Shown here: piece by piece, positions 46,286-57,949 of the stretch
Layout: every line of letters begins with the position of its first letter
Numbering within the stretch: the first letter of the stretch is position 1
Source of the DNA: Batillaria attramentaria
Taxonomy: Eukaryota > Mollusca > Gastropoda > Batillariidae
Direction of reading: 5' to 3'
Length of the DNA stretch: 64,000 bases
NCBI GenBank assembly: GCA_018292915.2
Contig: JACVVK020000471.1
Span: forward strand, 462,351 to 526,350
The notes under the pieces: model-generated
What the model was told of the DNA's origin: nothing
Seen by the model: only the letters and a program-made list of their open reading frames with translations
The model's database searches: none
Program-made: the position numbers and the translations under genes

Positions 46286-48187
46286 ATTTACCTTTTCTTA
46301 CTCTGATAACCCGGAAACTGATCAGTGTCGCTGCCAAGGCAACAATGGTCACAGTGATGGTCACTGTCAAAACTACTCCATGCTGGGAAGCTGGAGATTC
46401 ATTTGTATCCGCACTAGTCACTGCAAGTGTTGTCGTTGTTTGAGCAATTCCTGAAACGCAACAGAAGACGAGCATGGATGTTTTTAGTTACAGTACCCTT
46501 TTCAAAATGCACATACCAGTTTACGAACTGATGTTCATTTACATAAGAGCATAATTTCATATTATTCCGATTAACCGAAAAATGCCTAAAAAGGCAGTCG
46601 AACAATACTTGCTATTCATAAACCCAGTAGGTAAAGGACATCATCACAGTTTTGGGTGTGTTTGGACAATAGACACACAGGCAGGCAGACACAGAGACAG
46701 ACGAATTACTTGTGATATTGACAATCACGTCTTCCACTTCATTCTTGTTCGTTTGCCAAACCCAGCTTGCGTAATCTGTCTCTTTTATCGTTTTAGACAG
46801 ACGGTACCACCCCTTTTCTGGCAGACATTTGCAGATCTTTTCAGCGATTGGTTGACGGCAAGTTTCCTTCATGTCATAGTCTATAATGCACAACGGAGCT
46901 AAAAATCTGCTCGACCGTTTTCCGACTGTAATTCTAACGTTTTCCAGGAGATCGCAGTGTGGAGTTGTAGCTTCCAAACTGAAATCGATTGAAATGCTTG
47001 TGCCTATTTCAGGAGTGAGAACTGCGTCAGTTAGACCCCGAAACATGAAGTTGTAGGTACCTGTTGGAAAGAGAAAGAAAATAAATCGTGGGTAAAGGCA
47101 ACTTTTTTCGTGCCGTCTTAGGTGGGTATAAATTTTGATTGTAGTCTACATGTGAACAATCTATGCGTATAATTATATTCCGTTATAATTATTCTCCCGA
47201 AGACAGATTCAAGACAAACGTCATGTCATACGAAATAATTGTATCTACAAAGTCTGCGCTGCGATTTTATATGAAAGTATGTCCATAGAGTCCAAGACCA
47301 TGTAAGCATGTCTGAAGATCTAAGTTGACTTTTTTTAGTTTCTTGTTTGTCGTGATGAAGGCACAGTACCGAAACGTCGACTTGTTGACTGGGAAATGTG
47401 TCTTGTAAAGTAAGCGGTTCGTATTTTTCTTCTTTTGTTGCTTCTAGTTGTTTTCTGTATAAATGTAGTAAGGCTGTTGTTTGTTGTTTTGTTTGGTTGT
47501 TTGTGTTTGGGGATTTTAGTTGTTCATTCCCCCGTCCAATCAGATAGCGTCGCACCTGTTCAGTTTTTGACAGTTGAAAACAGTCGGAATAGAGTGTACG
47601 AGATGTTCCCTTGAACACACATACACACAAGTCAGCAAGAAAGAGAGGCGTTTTGTGAGTTATCACAAACAGCTATAACAGAATAACTGTGTATATCAGC
47701 TCAGTATCGGAACTGAATTTGCACTTCCCAATGTCTTAAATTTGGATAGCGATATTGGAGCAGTCCAGCGTCGACAGTTGTTTGAAACGGATGTCACAGG
47801 CCTACTAGAAAGTACATACCAAATTTATTAGTTTGTTTGCTTTCATTTTGGACCAGTGAGGCTGTTCATCATAGTGTACACGTGTCTAGCGTAAATTTAT
47901 TGAAATTAGAGTCTAAATAAATTCGGTAGTAACAATAAATGAAAATGCATTTTTTTCTGCTGTATTGCAAATTCCCTACAGGCACAACTACATGATAGAA
48001 AGTATGGCAAACTTACATATGATCAAGTCACACTACTTTAGCATGCAAAGATGAAAATATAGCTCCCATCTTCTTGTTTATACAACTAACACTTACAGTT
48101 GGATGCTTGTGGTCCAGTGCATGTTGTCAGTGGCAGTACCCACAATGCCACTGTAACAAAACCTATCCAAAGAACCGAAGTGAACAT
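44169..48187 (-). CDS. receptor B2: Cys-rich ectodomain, TM, tyrosine-motif tail
   Basis: Minus-strand exons: 48187-48097 (signal peptide [20 protein letters not shown]), 47060-46710 (Cys-rich domain), 46450-46292 (stalk and [21 protein letters not shown]), 45913-45752, 44950-44789 and 44470-44169 (tail). The sum is 1227 nt and every junction is in phase, giving 408 residues and a TAG stop. The ectodomain has conserved [24 protein letters not shown] and YRLSKTI...SWVW; I recognise no family. Two tail exons are homologous 162-nt, phase 1-1 cassettes ([11 protein letters not shown] and [11 protein letters not shown]). Tyrosine motifs are NDYLEI, NYCWEV, DNYLRP, GYIEMS (YxxM, PI3-kinase type) and EYVNI (YxN, Grb2 type). 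It is likely a plasma-membrane signalling receptor; the ligand is unknown. It is the best preserved B gene. Confidence 0.75.
44557..44712 (+). mobile_element. tRNA-derived SINE copy 4
   Basis: Same insertion as at 16007, in the intron between the last two B2 exons, preceded by (CT)n at about 44498-44556 and followed by (CT)n(AC)n. Confidence 0.8.
44743..44788 (-). repeat. (AC)n at B2 tail-exon donor
   Basis: On the minus strand the intron begins directly as (GT)n: TCTCCAG|GTGTGTGT. Confidence 0.9.
45378..45530 (-). mobile_element. tRNA-derived SINE copy 5 (diverged)
   Basis: Minus-strand copy with several substitutions and a shortened linker. It lies in a B2 intron, is absent from the B1 locus and is surrounded by GGGTGGG repeats. 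Confidence 0.7.
45620..45750 (-). repeat. (AC)n with C-rich interruption at B2 tail-exon donor
   Basis: Two CA runs split by atccccccccaacccaac. On the minus strand the donor CTCAAG|GTGTGT abuts the repeat. Confidence 0.9.
47070..48090. other. B2 intron 1, no further exon seen
   Basis: Contains a stretch gaaggcacagtaccgaaacg / gtcgacttgt near 47356-47384, similar to Penelope 3' sequence (gccgaaacgtcgacctgtgc), which may be an old fragment. Otherwise AT-rich with nothing recognisable. Confidence 0.4.
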
Positions 48188-48834
48188 GGCGACATCTATT
48201 AAAAATCAGAATGACTGCAGCCCTTACAACGTTCTGTTTGGGACCGATGTGACAGTTTACATGTACATAATTATTTCCACCCAATTGTTTCCGCTAGTTT
48301 AATTGTTTCCCATGTTAAAAGTGTGACAGATTACACACTCACTCTGAACACTTTCTTTGCGACAGCGGGTGGAGTTTGACAACCTATTGTTTAGAAACGG
48401 AAACGGTAATGACTGCGAAGTGGTTACAAGTTAAGCAAATAAAAGCGACACAAAAGGGACAGAAACCACTTAACTTTGACAAAGGACGGCACAGGTCGAC
48501 GTTTCGGCTTACGCCTTCTTCAGGACATAAACAAATGGGACATAACTTCAACAAACAAGCAAAAGGTAACTCTGCGGACGTACTGACATACACGGCGCGG
48601 GAAAAAAAAAAAAAAAAAAAAAGGGTGGGCGAGAAAAGGACCAGAAAAAAATAGCAAAATTATCACAACACCCATCCTTAGGTGACAGAAGACCATGGAC
48701 TGTGTGTGAAAAAAAAAAAAAAAAAGTTGGGCAGAAAAGAACAAAAAAGAATAGTGAAAATTAGCAATCACAACACCCATCCTTTGGTGACACAGGACCA
48801 TGGATTGTGTGTGAAAAAAGTTCAGAGGGTTATG

Positions 48835-51027
48835 TTACGGCTTTTCGTTCAAACCACCCGGGGCCTGACTTCCCAGGCGCTGAATAATGTGCGACTCCAT
48901 GTCGCGTCTGTCTGTGGCGTCACCGTGCATAAGCCACAGGCCAGTTACTGTCATATTTAAGATGGAGTGGCCTGCAGAATTGAAATGCACGGCAACGGGT
49001 TTTATTCTGTTGTGTCTGGTGTCGGCGATATGTTCAGCAAAGCGTGTTGCCAGGCTACGTCCAGTTTCCCCAACATACAGTTTGTGACATGCGGTACAGA
49101 TGATGGCGTATATGAGGTTTGTACTGTCGCATGTGAAGTGGCGTTTGATGGTCATTTTTCCTTTGGGGACCTTGACAGAAGTCACTGTTGAGACATGACA
49201 GCAAGTTTTGCAGTTTTGTTTTTTGCATGGAGTTGTACCAGGGGGTAGGGGTTGGTGGGGCCTGACATTGGCGCGAACCAGAAGGTCTCGTAAGTTGGTG
49301 TCCCTCTTGTATGCAACAAGAGGTGGGGTGTGGAAGGTCTGTCCAACTGTGCAACTCTTCGACAGAATGTGCCAGTTGGACATGATGATACGTTGGACTG
49401 ACAGATTATGGGGGTGAAATGGAATGGAGAAAACCGGACGTTCCATGGCAACTGTATTAGAAGAGGTGTTAGGATGGTGGTGTGTTGTGACTTTCAAAAG
49501 GGCTGCATCAATGGTGGTTTGGGGATAGCCCCTCTTTATAAAGAACTGCGACATTTCAACTGAACGTTCTTGAAAATCCTCTAAATCTGAACAAAGCCTC
49601 TTAAGGCGAAGGAACTGTGAATATGGGAGGCTGTGTTTAGTGGCAGGACTGTGTGATGAATCGTAATGCAGGTATGCATGTGAGTCTGTAGGCTTGTAGT
49701 GCACTGAGGTGGAGAGTGAACCGTTTTGAAGATTTACGGAGATGTCAAGGAAGTTGACTGCAGTCGCTGAGATGGCGTACGTGTATTTGATGGCTGGGTG
49801 GAAATTTCGCAAGAAACCGATGTATTCCAGGAATTGTTCTTCGGTAAGAGAGGTCGCTCCAAACCCGTCGTCAATATATCTCTTGTACAGCTCAGGGACC
49901 GGGCCTGTGTACAAAGACTGCATTCTATACTCCAGGTACCCCATGAAGAGGCAGGCGTAGGATGGGCCCATTTTCGTGCCCATGGCAACACCGCTGATCT
50001 GTGAGAATATCTCACCATTGAACTCAAATGTGTTCAAGGTGAGGACCAGTTCTGCCAGGCGGAGGAGGGTATGGGTTGGAGGGTTTTTGACTTGACGTTT
50101 GTTCAAGAAGAACTCCAGAGCTTTGAGCCCATCGGTGTGTGGAATGCATGTGTATAGCGCAGTGACGTCTACAGTGAAGAGCAGGGTGGGACTGAAACTG
50201 ATGGTGTCAATAATCTGTAGGGCGTGGTTGGTATCTTTGACGTAGGTTGGCAGGTTTTGGACGAAGGGTTGCAGGATATAATCAAGATATTGTGAGATGT
50301 TTTCCGTAGGGCAGCTGCAGGCGGAGACGATAGGGCGACCTGGGGAGTTGGCTTTATGTATCTTTGGAAGCAGATAGAATTTTGGTTGTTTAATGTTGTT
50401 GTTAATTAGGAGTTTTGCTGTCTTGGGCAGTTCTTCTTTCTTGATCGAATGGAGGACCGTTGTTGAGACCTGTTTTTGGTCTGCAGCTAACGTAGGAGCG
50501 GGAAGGGCAGCGTATGAGTCAGGATCAGAAAACTGACGGTGTGCTTCTTGGACGTACAGGGAACGGTCCCAGACGACGACTGCTCCGCCCTTATCAGCAG
50601 GTTTGATTACAATGTCAGTTCTCTTCTGCATGGACCGTAGCGCAGCGAGTTCCTCTTTGGTGAGGTTTGATTTGGGGAGGGGTTTATGTTTTAGGTTCAG
50701 GACTTCTTTGTGACATTTGGAGATGTAAAGTTCCACGTCGCTGAATTTGCCGTGTGGGGGCTCTCGTCTAGGAGGAGATTTGAAAAGTTTAGTGAAAATA
50801 TCCTGTGAGTCGTCTGGCTTGCGAGGCACTCCCCCTAGACAGGCCATCCAGCGGAGGGTACGGAAAAACCGCTCACACTGGTGAACTGTTTCATATTTGT
50901 TAGTGGTAGGTTTAAGGGGCACAAATTTCAGGCCCTTACCTAGAACCGACTTCTCATGATCAGTGATGGTTAAAGTATCAGGGATGCATCGAACAAGAAC
51001 GGAAGAACTGTCCTCTTGTTTGGACAT
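48835..51027 (-). CDS. Penelope-like reverse transcriptase with GIY-YIG endonuclease
   Basis: A 730-residue uninterrupted ORF. The reverse transcriptase has KPADKGGAVVVWDRSLY, FYLLPKIHK, TVDVTALYTCIPH, GVAMGTKMGPSYACLFMGY and the catalytic KRYIDDGFG. Downstream lies a Cys cluster CKKQNCKTCCHV. The C-terminal GIY-YIG endonuclease follows: LIYAIICTACHKLYVGETGR, with the conserved Arg in LATRFAEHI. Length and order match canonical endonuclease-bearing Penelope elements, which nick target DNA and prime reverse transcription there. Enzymatic integrity looks complete by motif inspection. Confidence 0.93.
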   Translation of the reverse strand: MSKQEDSSSVLVRCIPDTLTITDHEKSVLGKGLKFVPLKPTTNKYETVHQCERFFRTLRWMACLGGVPRKPDDSQDIFTKLFKSPPRREPPHGKFSDVELYISKCHKEVLNLKHKPLPKSNLTKEELAALRSMQKRTDIVIKPADKGGAVVVWDRSLYVQEAHRQFSDPDSYAALPAPTLAADQKQVSTTVLHSIKKEELPKTAKLLINNNIKQPKFYLLPKIHKANSPGRPIVSACSCPTENISQYLDYILQPFVQNLPTYVKDTNHALQIIDTISFSPTLLFTVDVTALYTCIPHTDGLKALEFFLNKRQVKNPPTHTLLRLAELVLTLNTFEFNGEIFSQISGVAMGTKMGPSYACLFMGYLEYRMQSLYTGPVPELYKRYIDDGFGATSLTEEQFLEYIGFLRNFHPAIKYTYAISATAVNFLDISVNLQNGSLSTSVHYKPTDSHAYLHYDSSHSPATKHSLPYSQFLRLKRLCSDLEDFQERSVEMSQFFIKRGYPQTTIDAALLKVTTHHHPNTSSNTVAMERPVFSIPFHPHNLSVQRIIMSNWHILSKSCTVGQTFHTPPLVAYKRDTNLRDLLVRANVRPHQPLPPGTTPCKKQNCKTCCHVSTVTSVKVPKGKMTIKRHFTCDSTNLIYAIICTACHKLYVGETGRSLATRFAEHIADTRHNRIKPVAVHFNSAGHSILNMTVTGLWLMHGDATDRRDMESHIIQRLGSQAPGGLNEKP

Positions 51028-51226
51028 ACAGGAGGTATGGTCAGGTTTCTTGTGTTGTGAAAAGGAAATGTAACTTTTTTTGTTTTGTGTATTGTAGTTG
51101 CTGATAAAGCAGTTGGTTATGCGTGGAGACTATACGTTTGATTAAAAGGGCAGTAGTGTAGTCACACACCTGTGAGATTTGATTCTTTACTTGGATGAGT
51201 TGCTTGTCTAAATTTAGCATCTTCTG

Positions 51227-51451
51227 GTGAAGGTCACGGATGTGGGACTTGAACATATCGCCGACACCAGACACAACAGAATAAAACCCGTTGCCGTGCA
51301 TTTCAATTCTGCAGGCCACTCCATCTTAAATATGACAGTAACTGGCCTGTGGGTTATGCACGGTGACGCCACAGACAGACGCGACATGGAGTCGCACATT
51401 ATTCAGCGCCTGGGAAGTCAGGCCCCGGGTGGTTTGAACGAAAAGCCGTAA
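51227..51451 (+). pseudogene. inverted partial copy of the Penelope ORF 3' end
   Basis: From about 51254 this plus-strand frame repeats the last 60 or so residues of the GIY-YIG ORF (HIADTRHNRIKPVAVHFNSA) and ends with the same NEKP and stop. It is part of the inverted leader of the element, not a separate gene. Confidence 0.85.
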
Positions 51452-52373
51452 CATAACCCTCTGAACTTTTTTCACACACAATCCATGGTCCTGTGTCACC
51501 AAAGGATGGGTGTTGTGATTGCTAATTTTCACTATTCTTTTTTGTTCTTTTCTGCCCAACTTTTTTTTTTTTTTCACACACAGTCCATGGTCTTCTGTCA
51601 CCTAAGGATGGGTGTTGTGATAATTTTACTATTTTTTCTGGTCCTTTTCTCGCCCACCGTTTTTTTTTTTTGTTTGTTTTTTTTTCCCGCGCCGTGTATG
51701 TCAGTACGTCCGCAGAGTTACCTTTTGCTTGTTTGTTGAAGTTATGTCCCATTTGTTTATGTCCTGAAGAAGGCGTAAGCCGAAACGTCGACCTGTGCCG
51801 TCCTTTGTCAAAGTTAAGTGGTTTCTGTCCCTTTTGTGTCGCTTTTATTTGCTTAACTTGTAACCACTTCGCAGTCATTACCGTTTCCGTAACCTATTGT
51901 TTGTCGTCATTGTGTTTGTACCCAAATATAGTATGAATAAGTACCAGCTACAAAGCAGTGATAACTTCCACTTGACCTCAGACGGCCGACCGGTTTTGTC
52001 ACCTCTGTGTGTGTGTGTGTGGTGTGTGTGTGTGTGTGTGCGCGCGCGCTTAAGCTCAGGGTTGATTTGCATCTTGGATCAAAATACTCGTCGGTATACC
52101 ACAGCTTGATGGGGAATACTGTGCCTTTTCATTGTCTCGTATTTCCCACACCTTTAATTTCAGTCTCTTCGGACTTGTCGGGCGACACAGAAAACGTACA
52201 GCGACTTCGGGATTTCTAGTGTTTGCAGTATCACGGTAGGATATTACAGTTGTCACACTTTCCATTCCAACACAATACCGCGGTTGCCGATTCTCGCTCT
52301 AGCGCGTGAACATGCGTGAACGTGCGCGATTTTGGACCGAGACTAGGCATGTGGGCTACTCGAGTCACACACG

Positions 52374-52706
52374 ATGCCGCACTACCACTGCGTTGCGATC
52401 GGCTGCCAAAATGGCTCGAGAAAATCAGATAAGCTGGAGAAATTCCCAGAGATGGTCTTACCTAATGGCGAGATCGTTCAGTTTGAGCCCTTTTCTTCAA
52501 AAGTTTCAAGAAATTTGTGGATAAAAACGATTTGAAAGCAGAACGTCGACCCGTCTCGGTGGCCTAGCGTGTGCAGCCGCCATTTCGTCGGGTACAAGCG
52601 GACAAATTCTGTCCCGGTACCTACATTGTTTGAACACAATGGTTATGGAACCAAAAATCAAGAAAGAAAGACTTTCATTTCCAAGCAAACGTTCAGTTCG
52701 CACTGA
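52374..52706 (+). pseudogene. THAP-domain fragment with in-frame stop
   Basis: Starts MPHYHCVAIGCQNGSRKSDK with the first Cys pair (C-x4-C) of a C2CH THAP zinc finger. Later it has RNLWIKTI, a TGA at 52533-52535, then VCSRHFV (C-x2-H) and a VPTLF motif that matches the AVPTIF signature ending THAP domains. The TGA lies where an Arg codon (CGA) would be expected. THAP domains occur in P-element-type transposases and cellular regulators. No downstream transposase is seen, so the parent gene is unknown. Confidence 0.7.
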
Positions 52707-53510
52707 TAAACAGCCAAAGTGCTTGAATAAAAATTAGTGGCAAGCCACAAGTCACAGGTCGACTTGACCTTTACACCGCCTACCTCTCGGTTGAAGCGAC
52801 TGCCGATCTGCTTCAAGGGCTAGAGTGATAAGCTTTTGTGTAGCCACCAAAACGCACGACCCTGTCTTTCAGATTTTTTTTTTTTTCAGTTCAGGAACTT
52901 TCATTGATTTAATTTTATCGCGAACATCTTCACCGGTCGAAACGCTCACGTTGCTCGCCATCGCATGCGTAGCCCACATCAGGAGGACCGTTCGCGTCTC
53001 CGGCGCTGGAGAGCACCCGACTCTTCGTAACCGGCAACCGTGGTATTAGCCACCGAACCGACGCACGGTCAATATCCCCGCCGCCCGGCGATACCCCAAA
53101 CAGCCTTTGTGAATGTAGGAATGTAGGCCTTCTGGGTCAGATGAATCGGACTACCCTACTGACAGCCTCGGCTGTACGGCAACAGCTTTTATTCATTCAT
53201 TTACATTCAGCGCATAACACGCCCACTTTTGATAAAAGAATAATCCACTCGTCATGGCTCGGATTAGAACCCAATCCTCTAGTCTCTGCGTAGTTTGAAG
53301 CATTTACAATTACATTAGGGAAAAAGCAACACTTTTCGGGAATCACCCATGACTCGTGCGTACATGACATTCTGGGGAATGGCCTGTTTCTCGGAAAAGG
53401 AGTATTTCTCGGGAATGACCCATTTCTCTAATGAGGTCTGTTTCTCGGAAATGACCCAATTTTCCGTACATGCCTATTTATTCGGGGAAGAGCAGCGTCC
53501 TTGTTTGATA

Positions 53511-53712
53511 CAGTGGACTTCGGATATAAGAACAGCGCCGGGGCCAGCATTTGGGCGTCCTTATAAGCGAGGTTTCTTATAAGCATACCTCGGATATAAG
53601 GTCAGTTGTGCTAGTGTGTGTTCTTATAACCAAGGAAAGAAGAAAATATTGTGGACAACTGTAAAAAAGAGTCGTATATCGACCTCTAATGGTCTGTGTG
53701 CGTGCGTGCGTC

Positions 53713-53777
<65 letters not shown>

Positions 53778-53973
53778 ACGGCAATCTCTTGCTTGTTTAA
53801 GCCTTTGCGTCAATGAAGTGGAACTTGCTGGTTGGCTTGATCTCGATGCAATATAGTTTACTTTTTTTGCGTACGCGAAACATAAATTTAATGCAAATAA
53901 CTCTAGAAGTTATGTAACAATAGCTGTCTTAATGAAAATGAGAGAGAGAGACAGACAGACAGACAGAGAGACC

Positions 53974-54016
<43 letters not shown>

Positions 54017-54659
54017 ACGATCACATTTTGACAAAATGACTTTAAAGAATACAAGGATACAAGGAAATTTATTGGCCAAGTTTTCAACAACAACAAAAAA
54101 CAAGATGGCCAGACATTCAAATGTGTTCCCAGTCTACGGCGTTCGCAGGGGAAAATAACGGTTTTTAACGACCCCTCCCCCTCCCCGCTCCTCCCCACTC
54201 CACAAACTCACTGCCACTATCCATCTGTCTCTCTGTCGGGTTGTTAGTGTAAGTGAAGTTCAGAGGCAGAATTCCGTGAAGAAATGTTTCTTGGAAATTC
54301 CGGGAAATGAAACGAAACGAAAATGAACCTAGCATAACTTCTACTTTCGGTTCTTATATCCGAGGGGAGGTCGTGTTGGGAACAAGATGGTGTCTTTACA
54401 AGCGAGGGTTCCAAAAATAGAATAATCGCAGACTTCCTAGAAATGATCATTCCTACTTGCGGTTCTTATATCCGAGGAAAGTTTGATGTGGGGACCTAGC
54501 AAGTGCTGTCCATATAAGCGATGAACCCTATATCAGAGGGTTCTTCTATGCGAGTTTTAATAAGTGATCACAAAGAACAACTTTGGCAGGGACCTGCTTT
54601 GGGGTGTCCCTATAAGCGATGGTTCTTATATCGGGTGTCCTTATAAGTGGAGTCCACTG
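53511..54659. mobile_element. non-autonomous pogo/Tigger-like element
   Basis: Inverted ends CAGTGGACT..., with internal cttataag/gatataag blocks at both ends. It is flanked by a TA duplication at 53509-53510 and 54660-54661. It shares the end style of 468-2758 but differs in the bases after CAGT, so it is a different family. It contains (GT)n at 53717-53775 and (AG)n at about 53975-54014 and no transposase. Confidence 0.8.
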
Positions 54660-57480
54660 TATCCTGTTTTTCAGAAATAATCGTATTTTAGAAGTGCTCT
54701 AAAACCTTTCGCTTTAATTTTCATGCTTGTACACATCTCGCGGCATCACTAAAATTTTCAACTTGAATAATAATAAATGCTTTAATGTGTGTACCTCAGT
54801 ATCGATGCCGGTGAAGACATTTCGTTTTCTGCCTCCATGTTATTTTGTTAGTTGTAAACACACGAGTTTAAACATATTTCACGAGAAAGCAAAATGTCTT
54901 CAATCAACAATACTTATTTGCATTACAGATTTTACTAGATACCGTGTATCGTGATTCGCAAAAGTACATGTGAATTATGTACATCCTAGTCGATTAAGGT
55001 ACATATGCACGCAAGCACGAACACATACAAACACACTCTCCAGTTGTTCTAGAATTTATGACAGAAGCAAGTACACGCGACAAAAAGTACCAAATTATCA
55101 ACACAACAATTGACGAATTTCTCGTCCTCATTGACTATGAAACCATTACAATTCAAATGTTGAAATGCATAACTTTACTGACAGAGAACGCTACCAATAC
55201 GAACAAAGAATAACCGGTTTGCTCACAGCAGGAAAATTTTGCATAATACAGCATTGCGAGCACACACACACACAAAAATACCATTGCATGAATTATTATT
55301 CTTTTCCTCTAAGCACGAGCAGTCTGCACGTTTGGTATGGATACTGCTCGATTTCAGACGACCTTCACCGTCAAGGACTGATAAAAATGAATAGCTCTCC
55401 ACAACACTACTGTGCACGAACACAGATAGTGAACTGAGAACGCTCCACAAGGTGGCAGGCCTGGTGGAGGTGTGTTATGTATACTTATACAATATTAATT
55501 TTCAGGTCCGCAGCAAAATAATGTGTAGGCTGAAACTGGCATCGCGCCAAGCGTCACTGTAGTCTTGCATTTTGTTGTCGCCTTGAACACTTACTCATAT
55601 TACTCTTCTTGTCTGGGGGAGCCGGGGTGGTCGAATGGTAGAGCGTTGGACTTCTAATGCTCGGGTCGTGAGTTCGATCCCGGCTGGGACCAAATATTTG
55701 TGCTGGCTTTTTTTTTTTTCGTTGCCCCGTCTTTGATATCACCCTATGTGGTGGAAAAGGACGTTAAACCCCCAAACACCCACCCCACCCACACACCCAC
55801 CCCCACCCTTCTTGTCGGGAGGTAAGTGTTGCATGTACTGTACATATATTCACACTGTTGCTAGTATCTTACAACAAACGGACAGAAGACGTGACCTCTG
55901 CAAGTTATTTTGGGATGATATTAAGAAAGATCGTGTTTCGGTGTAGGTGACTGAAAGTATGTACAGGAAATTAAGGGTATTGTACTCCCAAGTTCTTCCG
56001 TGCGATGTACATCCTGTCTCATTTCCAGTATACCCTTGCTTCTTCCTTGCTTGGCTTAAAGATCTAAGCTCCCAACAAAAAGCTTTCCGAAATGTGAAAA
56101 ATTTTACAGAGTCGACCGTGCATGAACAGTCAACTCTGTCACAGTTGCAGAGTTTTCAGCGTCCCTGAAACCCCAATAAAAGCCAAGGGCAGCCTGATTT
56201 CACAGCTCAGTTTGCATTTTACAACTGAGCGAGAAAGATCGTGCAGCACTCAACATCCGCTAGACACTGTAGCATTGTGTCTCGCTCACTGACCAAAAAC
56301 CAAATAATGTCACGGCAAACTCGTGCTCTGGTTTAATAAGGGTCCTCGAAGCGCTGAAAACTCTGCAACTGTAATAGAGTTGCCTGGATTATGCACAGTT
56401 TAAAAAAAAAAAAAAAACGCAACGTTTGCGGCTTTTTCCTGAAATTGCAGACCTTTAATTGATATAATGACACACTCTCCACCGACTGTAGTAAGCTATT
56501 GGCACAGTCAAGGAAGTGTTTTAACTGAGCGACCATGTTGGACAGTTACGATTCCGACAATAGTATATCACTGAAAAAAGATGGAAATTCAACTAAATAT
56601 ACTAGCTTTTTACGACTGACATTTGGTTTGTGTGCTCTGTCACTTAAATCAATTAAGCAAACAACAAGAATTATTAGTGGAAAGTCAGTGATAATCAAAT
56701 AAAATACACGTGCAGACTTTTTTTTTAATCACACCGTACGTAATTATTCATTTAATTACAACATATGTATCGGTGAAGGTCACCACGGGCAAGGGGTATG
56801 GGGGAAGGAAAAAATCGGATTGGGGTGGGCACCGGCCGAGGAAAGGGGGTGGGGGGAGTGAGGAGAAACAACCGAATGATGAGACGAACTGATAAGGCCT
56901 ATAAACCGATCACAAGCAATACAGCGGTCCACTTGCCAAGCCTGTAGACTATAGTATAATAGTTTGTTTGTTTGTTTGGGTTTTGTTTGTTTGTTTGTTT
57001 GTTTGTTTGTGTTTTTTTTTTTTTTTTTGGGGGGGGGGGGGGGGTGCCCTAGGTGTAGTTAGACTAGAGTCTTCTGCACCGTCCTTACTCGCAGGGAATC
57101 GTTGGTATAGGCTTCGCGGACTCCTCTCTGGGATAGGTTGGACGGCCGGCTGGCCACGTTTCCCTCTTTAAAAAACAACAACAACAACATAAACTGCATG
57201 TGGTATGTTCTCGGAGTAAAGCTTTCAGACACTCGAGGTCAGACAGCTAGAATATTAATTCAGACTACTGTTACGTCCATCCGGACCCGGCAAGTTCTAG
57301 ACAAGTGCAGCAGCACACACGAACACACTCTGCGATTGTTATCGCATTTATGACACAAGAATGTACAAGCGCCAAAACGTATCACCTTATGAACACTACA
57401 ATTGACGTATCTCCAGTCCACAATGACCATGAAACCATTACAATTCATATGTACAAGTGCGTAACTTTAATGACAGAGAG
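54660..57480. repeat. segmental duplication X, copy 2
   Basis: Collinear with 9870-12110 with several insertions, including the SINE at 55615 and an AT-rich piece at 56060-56450. It occupies the position between a missing third A gene and B3, as X1 lies between A1 and B1. Confidence 0.75.
55615..55783 (+). mobile_element. tRNA-derived SINE copy 6
   Basis: Full head and body, closest to a consensus, with a T-run in the linker and a CCCACCC tail. Absent from duplicate X1 at the matching site, so it was inserted after that duplication. Confidence 0.85.
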
Positions 57481-57799
57481 CTATACCGGTACTAACAAAG
57501 ATTAAATCTTTGCATTGCATCATCAATCAAAAAATCTCTTTTCATGTATTATTCTTTCTTTCATCTGAGCGCGACCAGTCTGCATGATTGTTTGATACGG
57601 CTACCGGTTGATTTCTAGACGAGCTTCGCGCTAACTTTAACAGGGACTGACTAAAATGTAAACCCTTTAACAACACTACATTGCACGAAGGCACCTTGAG
57701 AACTGACACCATTATACAAAACGATAGGCCAGCTGGAGGCGAGTTATGTACAACACTGTTCGCTTCAGGTCCGCAGCACGTGTGTAGACTGGGGGGATC

Positions 57800-57949
57800 G
57801 AGGGAACTCGTACAGGTCTATTTTTAGACGGTTAGGGTTAGAGTTAGGCTTATGGTTAGGGTTAGGGTTTGAACGCGTTATCGGGCGTTTCTGGAAGCCC
57901 GTGACCTCAGGTGATGTCCGTCTAAAAATAGACCTGTACAAGTTCCCTC
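57800..57949. mobile_element. small MITE-like hairpin element with telomere-like core
   Basis: Inverted repeats of about 31 bp (acaggtctatttttagacg at 57812-57830; cgtctaaaaatagacctgt at 57919-57937) enclose about 90 bp. The core begins with ggttagggttagagttaggc and further TTAGGG units. No target duplication is clear. Confidence 0.65.

Larger units (their letters stand above)
48393..51890 (-). mobile_element. Penelope-like element, full length with inverted leader copy
   Basis: A 3.5-kb element on the minus strand. Its 3' end (48393-49035) is present again in inverted orientation at 51250-51890, upstream of the ORF, the arrangement of inverted pseudo-LTRs known in Penelope elements. The target duplication aacctattgttt (48381-48392 and 51891-51902) is perfect. 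The empty site is preserved in the paralogous block at 40121-40132. Intact ORF and identical duplication indicate a young insertion, upstream of receptor B2. Confidence 0.93.
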
